A stretch of DNA of 64,000 nucleotides from Rugamonas sp. A1-17 (GTDB lineage Bacteria > Pseudomonadota > Gammaproteobacteria > Burkholderiales > Burkholderiaceae_D). How positions within the stretch are numbered: position 1 is the first letter of the stretch; each line of letters begins with the position of its first letter. Location: the NCBI GenBank assembly GCA_025548565.1, contig JAJLPB010000014.1:177599-241598 (forward strand), given 5' to 3'. The notes under the pieces were generated by a model that worked only from the letters and a program-made list of their open reading frames with translations, was not told the origin of the DNA and did no database searches. Position numbers and translations under genes: made by a program. Of this stretch, positions 27,423 to 37,399 are shown piece by piece.

Positions 27423-30296
27423 ATGACCATCTTTGAAAAACTGCGCAGCCACGACATCCCCGCGTTACGTACCACGGTCGAGGAATACCGCGAACCGATC
27501 TCCGGCACACGCCACCTCCACCTGACCACCGAGCGCGCCGACCTGGCCTTCCTGGTCGCCTTTCCGACCATTCCGCACACCAGCGACGGCCGTGCGCACA
27601 TTCTCGAGCACTTGTCCTTGTGCGGGTCGTGCCGCTTTCCGGTGCGCGACCCGTTCTTCGCGATGGTGCGCCGTTCCACCGCCAGCTTCATGAACGCGAT
27701 GACCTATGCGGACCGCACCGTGTATCCTTTCGCCAGCACCGATCGCAACGATTTCTTCAACCTGCTCGACGTCTACCTGGACGCGACCTTCTTCCCCAGG
27801 CTCGATTACCTGAACTTCCTGCAGGAAGGCTGGCGCTACACGCTGGAACATGGCAAGCTGCACTATCAGGGCGTGGTGTTCAACGAGATGAAGGGCGCAT
27901 TCACCGACCCGCTGCGCGCACTCCATCGCGGCCTGACCGGGAAATTATTGGACGGCACCACCTACGCGGTTGACTCGGGGGGCGATCCGCTGGTGATCCC
28001 GACACTCAGTCACACCATGCTGAAGGAGTTTCACGCCAGCCACTATCATCCGTCGCAGGCGGTGTTCATGTCGTCCGGCCCGATCGCCGCCGCCGAGGTG
28101 CAGGACCGCATCGCCGAACGCGTGCTCAGCCAGTGCAGCGGCACCGCCCCGCGCCGCCTGCCGCAACTGGCGACCGTGACCGCGCCTCGCGCCGCCAGCA
28201 TCGTCGTCCCGACCCAGGGCGGCGGCACCCAAGACCACGGCGTGCAACTGGCCTGGGTGCTCGGCGAATCAGCCGACCCCGCGGTCTTCTACCGCGCCAA
28301 CCTGTTGCACGCCGCCCTGCTCGGCGACGCCGCCGCGCCGCTGCGCCAGGCGATGGAATCGGCTGGCTATGGACGGCCGGCGCGTATCAATGGCATGGAC
28401 CCGGGAGCGCGCCAGATGCTGTTCCACATCGGCATGGAAGGCCTGCGCAAAGAGCAGCTGGGCGATGCGCGCACGCTGCTGTGGAGCGCACTGGAACGCG
28501 TGGCCGACACCGGCGTGCCGGCGGCGGCGCTGCAGGCGGCCCTGCGCGATCTCACCTATGACCAGCGCGACACCACCGGCAGCCGCATGCCAAACGTGCT
28601 GATGCGCATGCTGAACGCGGTGCCCGTCGTGCTGCGGGGCGGCGACGCCATCGGCGCCTTCGACAGCGCCGCTGCGCTTGGACGCTTGCGCCAGGACGTC
28701 GCCGATCCGTCCTTCTTTCCTGGCCTGGTGCGCGCCCTGCTTGCCAGCCCGGCACGGCTCGACGCGCAAGTCTACCCCGACCCGGACTATTTCGTCCGGC
28801 GCTCGGCGACCGAGCGGGAACATCTGGACAAGCTGCAGGCAACGCTCACGCCGACCGATCTGGCGCTGATAGCGGCCGATAACCGGGCGCTGGACATACT
28901 GCAAAGCATGCCAGGCGACTCCTCCGTGCTGCCGCGCATCCGGCCGCTGGATGTCAGCCCGGCGCCGCTGGCGCTGCCCACCGTGGCCGCCACCGAGGAC
29001 GGCACATATGCGTTCAACATCCCCTCCAACGGCATCTCCTACGCCCGCGTCCAGTTCGACGTCAGCGCGCTGCCGCAGGCCGACTGGCCGTGGCTGGCAT
29101 TGTACGCCGGCCTGCGCGGCGATCTCGGCGTGGCCGGTCAGGACTACGCCGAGGCGGGCGCCTGGCGCCGCGCCCGGGTCGCGCGCCATGCCATCGGCAT
29201 GAACGCGGTGCGCGTCGATGGCGGCGGGCTGCGCCTCAGCATGAACTTCTTCGCCAGCGCGCTGCGCGAGGATCATGGGCCGCTGGCCGAGGTACTGGAG
29301 ACCTACGTCCAGCGGCCGCGTTTCGACGAAGAGGCGCGCATCCGTTTCCTGATCGACCAGATGGCAAGCCAGCGCCGCTACACGCTGGCGCAGGACGCCG
29401 ACCGCTACGCGCGCCTCACGGCAAGCGCCGCCTTGTCGCCGCTGCGTGCCTTTGAGCATATGACGGAAGGCTCGGCCTTCGTTCCCTTCCTGACCGATCT
29501 GCAGAAGCTGCTGACCTCGCCGGACGGCTTCACGTGGATCCGTAACCGCCTCACCAGCCTGCACGCGCAGATGGTCACCAGCGCCCGCACCATTCTGGTC
29601 GCTGGCGCCGACGACGATGCGCGCGCGCTGGCCACACTGTTTGGTTCGCCGCGCGCCCACACCGCCCCAGCCGCGACGCGCAGTCCAGTGGCCACTCCGG
29701 GGATCGGCGATCTGGCGCTATTCGCCCCCAGCCAGGTCAATCACTGCCACATCGCATGGGCGGTGCCCGATCTGTGCCATGGCGACGCGCCGGCGCTGGC
29801 GGTGGCGGCCCAGTTGCTGTCGCACCAGCTGCTGCATCCGGCGCTGCGCCAGCGTGGGGGGGCCTACGGCGGCTTCGCCAGCTATGAGGAAGGCGCCGGC
29901 ACCTTCACCATGAGCTCCTACCGCGATCCGCGCGTGGCCGGCACGTACGCCGACTTCGCCAGCGCGCTCGACCAGGTGACCGGCATGGCGTTCACGGACG
30001 AGCAACTGGAGGAAGCGGTCATCGGCGTCATCCAGAAACTGGACCACGCCGCCGCGCCGTTCGACACCGTGCTCGCAGCTTGGACGCTGCATCAGCGCGG
30101 CATCGGCCCGGCGGCGCGCCAGCAGTTCCGCTCTGGCGTGCTCGGCTGCACCCTGGACGCCGTCCGCGCCGCCGTCGGGCGCTGGCTGAAACACCAGGTG
30201 CCAAGCCGCGCGGCGGCGGTCGGGAACGTCGAGCAGGATCTCGCGGGGCTGCGGGTATTGGATCTGCGGGCCTTCAGCGAGGGTGCGCAAGCCTGA
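27423..30296 (+). CDS. M16C metalloprotease, PreP-like (presequence protease family)
   Basis: A 957-aa zinc protease of the pitrilysin clan. The inverted zinc motif H59-ILE-H63 is followed 92 residues later by E155 (VVFNEMKGAF). MNAMTYADRTVYPFAS matches the PreP subfamily, as does the ~960-residue single-chain double-clamshell layout. There is no signal peptide, so it is cytosolic, unlike the periplasmic PqqL/FusC proteases of similar loci. PreP enzymes digest unfolded peptides of up to about 70 residues inside a closed chamber. It is the last gene of the thioredoxin unit, and its neighbours across the MocR gene are a TonB receptor and a peptide-type ABC transporter. Confidence 0.9.
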   Translation: MTIFEKLRSHDIPALRTTVEEYREPISGTRHLHLTTERADLAFLVAFPTIPHTSDGRAHILEHLSLCGSCRFPVRDPFFAMVRRSTASFMNAMTYADRTVYPFASTDRNDFFNLLDVYLDATFFPRLDYLNFLQEGWRYTLEHGKLHYQGVVFNEMKGAFTDPLRALHRGLTGKLLDGTTYAVDSGGDPLVIPTLSHTMLKEFHASHYHPSQAVFMSSGPIAAAEVQDRIAERVLSQCSGTAPRRLPQLATVTAPRAASIVVPTQGGGTQDHGVQLAWVLGESADPAVFYRANLLHAALLGDAAAPLRQAMESAGYGRPARINGMDPGARQMLFHIGMEGLRKEQLGDARTLLWSALERVADTGVPAAALQAALRDLTYDQRDTTGSRMPNVLMRMLNAVPVVLRGGDAIGAFDSAAALGRLRQDVADPSFFPGLVRALLASPARLDAQVYPDPDYFVRRSATEREHLDKLQATLTPTDLALIAADNRALDILQSMPGDSSVLPRIRPLDVSPAPLALPTVAATEDGTYAFNIPSNGISYARVQFDVSALPQADWPWLALYAGLRGDLGVAGQDYAEAGAWRRARVARHAIGMNAVRVDGGGLRLSMNFFASALREDHGPLAEVLETYVQRPRFDEEARIRFLIDQMASQRRYTLAQDADRYARLTASAALSPLRAFEHMTEGSAFVPFLTDLQKLLTSPDGFTWIRNRLTSLHAQMVTSARTILVAGADDDARALATLFGSPRAHTAPAATRSPVATPGIGDLALFAPSQVNHCHIAWAVPDLCHGDAPALAVAAQLLSHQLLHPALRQRGGAYGGFASYEEGAGTFTMSSYRDPRVAGTYADFASALDQVTGMAFTDEQLEEAVIGVIQKLDHAAAPFDTVLAAWTLHQRGIGPAARQQFRSGVLGCTLDAVRAAVGRWLKHQVPSRAAAVGNVEQDLAGLRVLDLRAFSEGAQA

Positions 30297-30388
30297 GCGC
30301 TTGCCGCCTTCGATCCGCTGAACCGGCGCCACGGCGCGGGCGCGGCCATGCTGGCCGGACTGCCGCCGGGACGGCACTGCGGATCAGC

Positions 30389-31855
30389 TCAAGCCTTCAG
30401 CAAGCGCGCCAGCGCCGGCAAAGCGGGGCTGTCCAGGGTGCGGCTGATGTTGAAGCGCATGTGCGAACTGTAGGCCTGGTTCGGGGTGAACAACTCGCCC
30501 GGCGCCATCAGGTGGCCATCCTCCGCCAGGCGCGAGGCCAGCTTGGTGGCGTTCGCGCCGCCCGGCAGGGTGGCCCAGACATACATGCCGGCGTCGGGTG
30601 CATGGGCGACGCAGCAGCCGAGCGCGGCCAACTGCTCGATGACCGGCTGGCGGCACCCGTCGAGGCGGGCGCGCAGCTGCGCCGCATGATGCCGGTAGCT
30701 TCCCTGGGACAGCAGCTGGTAGACCACGCGTTCGTTGAGCGAGGTGCCGGCGATCTGGCTGACGGTGCGGTACACCATCAGCCAATCGATCACCTTCTGG
30801 CTGGCGCACACGTAGCCGACCCGCAGGCCCGGCGCCAGCGTCTTGGAAAAGCTGCCGATGTAGATGACGCGCTGGAGCTGGTCCAGGCTGGCCAGCCGCG
30901 TGGCCGCCGCGCCGGGGCCGGACGCCATGAGGTCGCTGTAGGTGTCGTCCTCGACGATGGTCAGGTTGAACTCTTCGGCCAGCCGCAGGATCTGGAACGC
31001 CTTGTGTGGCGAAATGCTGCCCGAGGTCGGATTGTGCAGCACCGAATTGCAGAAAAAGAAGCGCGGACGATAGCGCTCGCAATGGGCGCGCAGCACCTCC
31101 AGGTCCGGTCCGTCGGCCGCGCGCGGCACCGCGGCCAGTTCCAGTCCCACCGACAGCAGGCGATCACGCAGCAGGAGCGGCCCCGGTTCCTCGACCAGCA
31201 CCGGGGTGCCGGCCACGGACAAGTACCTGAGCGCCACCAGATGCAGGGCGTCGGTGGCGCCGGCGGTGGTCATGATGCGCGCCGCCGGCACGTCGATCTG
31301 CAGGTCGCGCAGCTTGGCCTGCAGTTGCTGGCGCAATGGCAGGTAGCCGAGCGGGTCGGGATACGCCATCAGGCTGCGCACGCTGGCGCGCGCCACCGAA
31401 CGCAAGGCCTTGCCGACTGCCGTCTCGTCGAGCCAGTCCGGCGGTAACACACCCAGTCCCGTCGTGCTGGCCACGTCGCCAGGTGCGCGCACCAGCCGGA
31501 AGCGGCTCCACTCCGACTGCAGAAGCAAGCCGCCAGGTTCGTCCGCGCGCCAGCTGGCGCGCCGGTCGGCCCTGACGAAGAATCCCGATCCGGGGCGCGA
31601 CTCCAGGCGTCCCTGGACAATCAGCTTGTCGTACGCACGCACCACGGTGTCGCGGCTGACGCCGCACTCGTCGGCCAGCTGGCGCACGGAATGCACACGC
31701 TGGCCGGCACTGAGTTTGCCGGACTGGATGTCCTTGGCCACGCGCTCGACGATGCGGTCCACCAGCGACTTGTGCTCCGTCGCGTCGGTCTCCTGCGCCA
31801 GCGCCTCGCGATCGATGGTAACGGTGGGGCGATGGCGGATGCGTCCACGCGGCAT
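30389..31855 (-). CDS. MocR-type (GntR/aminotransferase) transcriptional regulator
   Basis: A 488-aa regulator: winged-helix GntR domain at about residues 28-95 (SAGQRVHSVRQLADECGVSRDTVVRAYDKL), a linker, then a fold-type I aminotransferase-like domain (PDPLGYLPLRQQL, EDDTYSDL) with the PLP lysine in GSFSKTLAPGLRVGY. In the family, PLP or an amine/amino-acid ligand controls DNA binding. It lies between the protease operon (convergent) and the TonB receptor (divergent) and probably controls both sides. Candidate TATGACA repeats lie in the 151-bp region before the receptor gene. Confidence 0.93.
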   Translation of the reverse strand: MPRGRIRHRPTVTIDREALAQETDATEHKSLVDRIVERVAKDIQSGKLSAGQRVHSVRQLADECGVSRDTVVRAYDKLIVQGRLESRPGSGFFVRADRRASWRADEPGGLLLQSEWSRFRLVRAPGDVASTTGLGVLPPDWLDETAVGKALRSVARASVRSLMAYPDPLGYLPLRQQLQAKLRDLQIDVPAARIMTTAGATDALHLVALRYLSVAGTPVLVEEPGPLLLRDRLLSVGLELAAVPRAADGPDLEVLRAHCERYRPRFFFCNSVLHNPTSGSISPHKAFQILRLAEEFNLTIVEDDTYSDLMASGPGAAATRLASLDQLQRVIYIGSFSKTLAPGLRVGYVCASQKVIDWLMVYRTVSQIAGTSLNERVVYQLLSQGSYRHHAAQLRARLDGCRQPVIEQLAALGCCVAHAPDAGMYVWATLPGGANATKLASRLAEDGHLMAPGELFTPNQAYSSHMRFNISRTLDSPALPALARLLKA

Positions 31856-31906
31856 GCAGTGTCTCCTGAAGGTGGTGATTTCTGTACTGATTCCCAGCTC
31901 GGTACG

Positions 31907-31955
31907 CCATGACGAATATGCTTCACTGCCGTACTGTTATGACACTAGTATGACA
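31907..31955 (+). promoter_or_regulatory. Candidate MocR operator: phased ATGAC repeats
   Basis: TATGACA-CTAG-TATGACA at 31938-31955 gives two identical 7-mers 11 bp apart. A further ATGAC occurs at 31909-31913, 30 bp before the first. The spacings of one and about three helical turns suit the direct-repeat sites of MocR proteins. The downstream copy lies where the receptor promoter would be, just before an AT-rich stretch. Confidence 0.5.
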
Positions 31956-32006
31956 GAAAACATCGAATTATATTAGAGGCACATTCTCCCAAAAAAGGTG
32001 TCCTTC

Positions 32007-34388
32007 ATGTCCTGCCAGGTTACGAAAGCTCTACCCCGCCACATGATTCTCCCTGCCGCGATTGCGGCCGCCATCGCCACGCTGGCCTCCCCCGCGTGGA
32101 GCCAGGCGCAGGCGGTAGCCGCTCCAGTGCGCCACGATCCGGCCACCGACTATCACTTGCAGGCCGGACTCCTGCCGGCCACCCTGGACGCGATCGCCGC
32201 CCGCAGCAAGCGCGAGATCGTGTTCGACCGCGAAGCCCTGAGCGGCCTGGTTTCCGAGTCCGTACACGGCCACCTGGCCCCCGCCGCCGCGGTGACGCAG
32301 GCGCTGACCAACAGCGGCTACGTGGTCGAGGAGAATGCCGCCGGCGTGCTGACCGTCAGGCGCGCGACGACAGTGCTGGTGACGGCACGGCGCGACCAGG
32401 CCGAGACCAGCTTCAAGGCCGACCGCTCGGACACCGCGACCCGCAGCGGCACCAGCCTGCACGTGGCACCCGGCTCGGTCACGCTGATCACCAGCAAGGT
32501 ACTGGAGTCGCAGCAGGCCACCAATCTGACCGATGCGCTGCGCAATGTCAGCGGCATGAAGTTCGACCAGACGCCGCAGAACACCACCACTTTCCAGATC
32601 CGCGGCTTCCAGGCCAGCAGCGACACCAACGGCGTCACCGACCGCAACGCCACCACGCGCGGCATCCTGTCGGTCGAGCGCATCGAGGTGCTGAAAGGCC
32701 CGCAAGCCATCCTGTCGGGCGGCGATTCGCTCGGCGGCGCGGTCAACATTGTGGTCAAAAAGCCACAGGCGGCCCCCATCCGCGACGTCACCGTGCAGTA
32801 CGGCACGCACGAGGAAAAGATGATCGGCGCCGACCTGTCCGGCATGCTGGGCAGCGACCCGCGCCTGACCTTCCGCACCGTCGCCAGCAGCGACAACGCG
32901 CGCGGCAGCGAGAGCGGCCTGAACGGCGGCACCAACCGCTCATTCATGCAGGCGCTGCGCTGGAAAGACCGCAGCACCGACCTGGTCGTCAGCGCCGACA
33001 CCACGCGCATGCACCAGCCGCTGACGCGCTACACCTTCGCCCGCAACGATGGCGTGATCCTGCCGGTGCCGGACCGCCTGCTGGCCAATCCCGCCGACGG
33101 CTTCGACCAGAGCGTCTACCGCTTCGGCTACCAGCTGGAACAGCAGTTGGCCGACCGGCTGGTGCTGATCAGCCGCCTCCAGGTGGCGCGCCAGAGCTTC
33201 GACCTGCATGCGCCGTCGGCCGCCGGGCTGTCCTACGCCAAGGGCGCCGCGCCCGACTCGCCGCTGCCCAACGTCACCTTCTACGGCTCGCGCACACGGT
33301 CCAACGACCGCACCACCAGCGGCGACCACTACCTGCGCTACCTGTTCCCGACCGGCGAAGTGCGCCACAAATTATCAGTGGGCTACAACCACACGCTATA
33401 CAGCCTCAAGCAATACCAGACCACCAGCGACAGCATTTCGGTACCGGTCTTTACTTCCACGCCGTACGACTTCCAGGATAACCGCGACCGCGCCACCCAG
33501 CCGATCGCATACAGCGAAACCGGCCAGCGTCAGCGCGGAGTCTATGCGCAGGACCTGATGTCGTATGAGAAGTGGAACCTGGTGCTGAACGCCCGCCGCA
33601 CCCAGTATCAGACTCCCGATAATCAATCGACGTTTTACTTGCCAAAGGGGCCGCAGACCTACTATTACAGCAGCACCAGCGTGCTCCACAACACCGGCGG
33701 CGCCGGCCTGGTTTACCAGTTGAACGACCATACCTCGCTGTACGCCAGCTATGCCGAAGGCTTCGTGCCGAATACCTTGCTGAGCTGCGCCGGCGGCTTC
33801 GCACCGCCGAACGAGACCAAGAACCGCGAGGCTGGCGCCAAGTTCGACCTGCTGGACAGCCAGTTCACCCTGACCACCGCCCTGTTCTCGCTGCAGAGGT
33901 CCAATCAGCTGGTGTTCGACCGCGTCAACAACTGCTACAACGTGCGCGACGCCCAGCGCACCCGCGGCGCCGAAGTCGATGCCCAGGGCCGCCTGCTGCC
34001 CGGCCTGGACGCCATCTTCAATTACACCTATAGTCAGGTGAGCGATGTGGGCAACAGCGCGACCGCCTTTGCCGGCATTCCGAAACACAAGGCGAGCGTG
34101 TGGGCGGTGTACCAGTTCCAGTCGGCCGAGCTGAAGGGTTGGGGCGTCGGCTTGGGCGTCGCCGGCGTCAGCGCCAGCCTCGGCACGACCTTCGGCAGCC
34201 GCTTCTACGTTCCCGGCGGCAGCCAGGTCGACGCCAGCGTGTTCTACGCCAGCGGCCCATGGAACCTGACGCTGGGCGTGAAGAACATGTTCGACCGCCT
34301 GCTGTATTCGACCACGGTCAGCAATTCCTTCATCCCGGTGCTGCCGGGCCGCACGGTCGCCTTGACCGTCAAGCGCAGTTTCAAGTAA
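32007..34388 (+). CDS. TonB-dependent receptor with N-terminal STN (signalling) domain
   Basis: A 793-aa outer-membrane receptor, FecA/FpvA-like in layout. A signal peptide (about residues 1-36) is followed by an STN domain at about 47-115 (YHLQAGLLPATLDAIAARSKREIVFD; GYVVEEN), the TonB-box region (TVLVTARRD), a plug with GILSVERIEVLKGPQAILSGG and a barrel ending LTVKRSFK. STN domains often work with an anti-sigma factor, but none is present here. I chose the ATG at 32007 with AAAAAAGG upstream. The ABC transporter follows after 22 bp. Siderophore-type receptors share this layout, so iron-chelator uptake is an alternative to peptide uptake. Confidence 0.92.
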   Translation: MSCQVTKALPRHMILPAAIAAAIATLASPAWSQAQAVAAPVRHDPATDYHLQAGLLPATLDAIAARSKREIVFDREALSGLVSESVHGHLAPAAAVTQALTNSGYVVEENAAGVLTVRRATTVLVTARRDQAETSFKADRSDTATRSGTSLHVAPGSVTLITSKVLESQQATNLTDALRNVSGMKFDQTPQNTTTFQIRGFQASSDTNGVTDRNATTRGILSVERIEVLKGPQAILSGGDSLGGAVNIVVKKPQAAPIRDVTVQYGTHEEKMIGADLSGMLGSDPRLTFRTVASSDNARGSESGLNGGTNRSFMQALRWKDRSTDLVVSADTTRMHQPLTRYTFARNDGVILPVPDRLLANPADGFDQSVYRFGYQLEQQLADRLVLISRLQVARQSFDLHAPSAAGLSYAKGAAPDSPLPNVTFYGSRTRSNDRTTSGDHYLRYLFPTGEVRHKLSVGYNHTLYSLKQYQTTSDSISVPVFTSTPYDFQDNRDRATQPIAYSETGQRQRGVYAQDLMSYEKWNLVLNARRTQYQTPDNQSTFYLPKGPQTYYYSSTSVLHNTGGAGLVYQLNDHTSLYASYAEGFVPNTLLSCAGGFAPPNETKNREAGAKFDLLDSQFTLTTALFSLQRSNQLVFDRVNNCYNVRDAQRTRGAEVDAQGRLLPGLDAIFNYTYSQVSDVGNSATAFAGIPKHKASVWAVYQFQSAELKGWGVGLGVAGVSASLGTTFGSRFYVPGGSQVDASVFYASGPWNLTLGVKNMFDRLLYSTTVSNSFIPVLPGRTVALTVKRSFK

Positions 34389-34410
34389 GCGTGGGATAAC
34401 AGATCCGGCT

Positions 34411-36126
34411 ATGATACACAAGCTCCGCCAACATCCAGCCAGGCCAAGCCTGGCAACGCTCACCCTCGGCTTCTGGCGCGAAGCCAGAAGCTGGCGGACC
34501 TACATGATGCTGGCGTTGGTGCTGGCCATCATGTTCGGCCAAGTCTACGTGGCCGTCTGGGCCAATAAGCTGAGCGGCGAGGTAACCGACGCGCTGATCA
34601 CTCTGCAATGGAGCCAGATCCGCTCGGCACTGCTGAGCAGCGTCTTTGCCGGCCTGTGCCTCGGCGCGCTGAGCGTGACCACCACCGCGGTGCAGGGTTT
34701 CATCGATCTGCGGTGGCGGACGTGGCTCACCGCCGAACTACAACACGCGTGGCTGAGCGCGCATGCTTTCTACGACATCGAGCGCGACAGCAAACTCACC
34801 AACGCCGACCAGCGCATCGCGGAAGACGTCAAGCTGTTCGTCGACCTCACGATGCACCTCTCACTCAGTGCGCTGTCGGTCATCGTCAGCGTGGTGACCT
34901 ACACCGTGCTGCTGTGGGACCTGTCAGGCGTGGTGTCCTTCAACGTCGGCAACACCCGGGTAAGTCTTCACGGCTATATGGTGTATATCGCCTTCGCCTA
35001 CAACATCGGCCTGCTGCTGTTGATGCACTGGGTGGGCAAGCGCCTCGTCGGTCTCAACAACGAGCGTCAGAGCGTGGAGGCCGATTACCGCTTTGGCGCC
35101 ATGCAGGTGCGCGAAAACGCCGAACAGATCGCCTTCTATGGTGGAGCGCGGCGCGAACTGGGGCGCCTCACCGGACTGTTCGAACGAGTCCGCGGCAATA
35201 CGCGCGCGCTGATCCTCCGCCAGGCCAAGGTGATGCTCACCTCGTCTGCCTATGCCCACCTGTTTACCGGCCTGCCAACGCTGGCGGCGCTACCGCGCTA
35301 CCTGGCCGGCGAGATAACCATGGGCGGAGTGACCCGGGTCGCCGGCGCCTACGGCATGCTCAGCAGTTCGCTGAATTTCTTCAGCCAGGCCTACCAGAGC
35401 TTCACCAGTTGGCTCGCGTATGCCAACCGCCTGCGCGACCTGCAATGGGCGATACATAAGGCCCAGTCGCGGCAGAGCGGCTTCACGGTCACGCACACGC
35501 CGGACTGCGCCCTAAGCACCGGTCCGCTGACGGTCCGCGATCCCCTGCAGCGCCCGCTCACCAGCGTCGCGCCGCTGCGCTTTGGCCCGGGCGAGCGCTG
35601 GATGGTGCGCGGGCCGTCCGGCGCCGGCAAGAGTACGTTGCTGCGCGTGCTCGCCGGGCTATGGCCCTACGGCAGCGGTGCCATCGCCATTCCGAGTAAC
35701 GCCAGGCTGATGTTCGTGCCACAGCGCAGCTACCTGCCGACCGGAACGTTCAAGGAGGCTATGTGCTATCCCGAGGCGCCTGAGCGCTTCAGCGACGCCG
35801 ATTGCCTGCACATCCTCGCCGAATGCGGGCTGGAGCAACGGATTCCCAATCTGCACGCATTTGACAAATGGCAACAGCAGCTCTCGGGCGGCGAACAGCA
35901 GCGCGTCGCCTTTGCGCGGGTCCTGCTACACGCGCCACACTTCGTGTTCTTGGACGAAGCCACTAGCGCTCTCGACCCGGAACTGGAAACACGCCTGTAC
36001 ACCGCGCTAACGCAGGCACTACCCGGTAGCACCATCGTCAGCGTCGCACACCGGCCCGCGCTGGAGCGCTTCCACGACCACGTGCTCGATGTCGTCGCCG
36101 AAAGGACCGTTCAGAAACCAGGCTAG
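34411..36126 (+). CDS. SbmA/BacA-YddA-like ABC transporter (fused permease-ATPase)
   Basis: A 571-aa inner-membrane half-transporter. The permease (residues 1-350, about six helices) is of the ABC_membrane_2 / SbmA-BacA type (IDLRWRTWLT, NADQRIAEDV, RQSVEADYRFGAMQVRENAE). The C-terminal ATPase has Walker A GPSGAGKST, signature LSGGEQQR and Walker B FVFLDEAT. Related proteins are YddA, Rv1819c and FusD; the SbmA group imports peptides. It is translationally close to the TonB receptor, recalling yddA-yddB-pqqL and the Pectobacterium fus loci. The IS3 element begins 10 bp after its stop. Transport direction is inferred from family, not shown. Confidence 0.9.
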   Translation: MIHKLRQHPARPSLATLTLGFWREARSWRTYMMLALVLAIMFGQVYVAVWANKLSGEVTDALITLQWSQIRSALLSSVFAGLCLGALSVTTTAVQGFIDLRWRTWLTAELQHAWLSAHAFYDIERDSKLTNADQRIAEDVKLFVDLTMHLSLSALSVIVSVVTYTVLLWDLSGVVSFNVGNTRVSLHGYMVYIAFAYNIGLLLLMHWVGKRLVGLNNERQSVEADYRFGAMQVRENAEQIAFYGGARRELGRLTGLFERVRGNTRALILRQAKVMLTSSAYAHLFTGLPTLAALPRYLAGEITMGGVTRVAGAYGMLSSSLNFFSQAYQSFTSWLAYANRLRDLQWAIHKAQSRQSGFTVTHTPDCALSTGPLTVRDPLQRPLTSVAPLRFGPGERWMVRGPSGAGKSTLLRVLAGLWPYGSGAIAIPSNARLMFVPQRSYLPTGTFKEAMCYPEAPERFSDADCLHILAECGLEQRIPNLHAFDKWQQQLSGGEQQRVAFARVLLHAPHFVFLDEATSALDPELETRLYTALTQALPGSTIVSVAHRPALERFHDHVLDVVAERTVQKPG

Positions 36127-36153
36127 TTCGGCTAGATGAATCGCCCCGGAAAT

Positions 36154-37079
36154 TTAGGAGGCCGTTTGGTGTGAGTCAGGCGTCGTAGCCTGCTCGGAAA
36201 GTTGTCGATAGTAGTTTGCCTCAGCTTCGGCCGGTGGTATATAGCCAAGCGGTTCGAGTAAGCGATGATGATTGAACCAAGTAACCCATTCCAGCGTCGC
36301 CAGCTCGACGGCCTCGCGTGTCTTCCAGGGAGCGCGGCGATGTATCAGCTCTGCTTTGTACAGACCGTTGATGGTCTCGGCCAGCGCGTTGTCATAGCTG
36401 TCCCCCTTACTACCCACAGAGGGCTCAACTCCGGCTTCGGCCAGACGCTCGCTGTATCGGATGGAAACATATTGCGAGCCCCTGTCGCTATGATGAATCA
36501 AGGCGTCATCACGCTCTGGTTGGCGAGCGTACAGCGCCTGTTCCAAGGCATCAAGAACGAAGTCGGTGCGCATCGAGCTGCTGACGCGCCAGCCCACGAT
36601 ACGCCGGGCAAAGACATCAATCACAAAGGCCACATAGACAAAGCCTGCCAAGTCGAAACGTAGGTGAAATCGGACACCCACAGTTGATTGGGTCGTTGTG
36701 CCTTGAACTGGCGGTTGACCCGGTCCAGCGGGCAAGGTGCGGCCGCGTTGCCGATGGTGGTCTTCACGACCTTACCCCGCATCACGCCGCGCAGGCCGGC
36801 GCGGCGCATCAAGCGCTCGACGGTGCAGCGGGCAACTTCTGTGCCTTCGCGTCGCAGTTGGCGCCAGACCTTTTCGGCACCATAGACCTGCATGTTGGCT
36901 TGCCAGACGCGCTCAATTTGAGCAGCCAGCACTTCGTCACTCTTTGCACGAGTGCTGCGCAAAGCCGGATTGCGCCGCTGCGCAGCATAACGCCAGTAGC
37001 CGGACGGGGCGACTTGCAGGACTTTGCAAATCGACTCGACCCCATACGCTTGGCGGTGCTGGTCGATGAACTGTCTCAC
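36154..37079 (-). pseudogene. IS3-family transposase OrfB, frameshifted
   Basis: The rve-type integrase subunit is split by a one-base loss near 36645. The upstream part reads QLWVSDFTYVSTWQ and then goes out of frame; the downstream part resumes in another frame at GFVYVAFVIDVFARRIVGW and continues through HHSDRGSQYVS and the final catalytic Glu region (DNALAETING). The break separates the first Asp of the DDE triad from the other two residues, so the enzyme should be inactive unless the shift is recoded or a sequencing error. Confidence 0.88.
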
Positions 37080-37399
37080 GATTTGAAGCGACGGTCGAGC
37101 TCCGCCTGGGCGAAAAACGCACTGGCAAGGCGCAGGATTTCATTCGCCTTGCGTAGCTCCTTGTTTTCGCGCTCCAACGCCTTAAGGCGCTCGCTCTCGG
37201 CCGTCGTGGTTCCTTCTCGCTGGCCTGTGTCTCGCTCCCGCTGGCGCACCCAGCGGCGCAGAGTTTCGGCTGTACAGCCTATCTTGGCTGCGATGGATGT
37301 AATGGCCGCCCATTGGGACTCGTACTCGCTGCCGGCCTCTTGGACCATGCGCACGGCGCGCTCCATCACTTCGGGGGAATATCGGACAGATTTCTTCAT
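37076..37399 (-). CDS. IS3-family transposase OrfA
   Basis: A 107-aa protein with an N-terminal helix-turn-helix (SIAAKIGCTAETLRRWVRQ) and a C-terminal leucine-zipper-like coiled coil (LKALERENKELRKANEILRLASAFFAQAEL). It binds the IS ends and is normally joined to OrfB by ribosomal frameshifting. Its stop overlaps the GTG start of OrfB (GTGA). It appears intact. Confidence 0.93.
   Translation of the reverse strand: MKKSVRYSPEVMERAVRMVQEAGSEYESQWAAITSIAAKIGCTAETLRRWVRQRERDTGQREGTTTAESERLKALERENKELRKANEILRLASAFFAQAELDRRFKS

Noticed and set aside
27423..30296. PqqL/FusC identity or PQQ biosynthesis role for the M16 protease
   Set aside because: PqqL and FusC are exported; this protein has no signal peptide and carries the PreP-type MNAMTYADRTVYP segment. 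No pqq genes are nearby.
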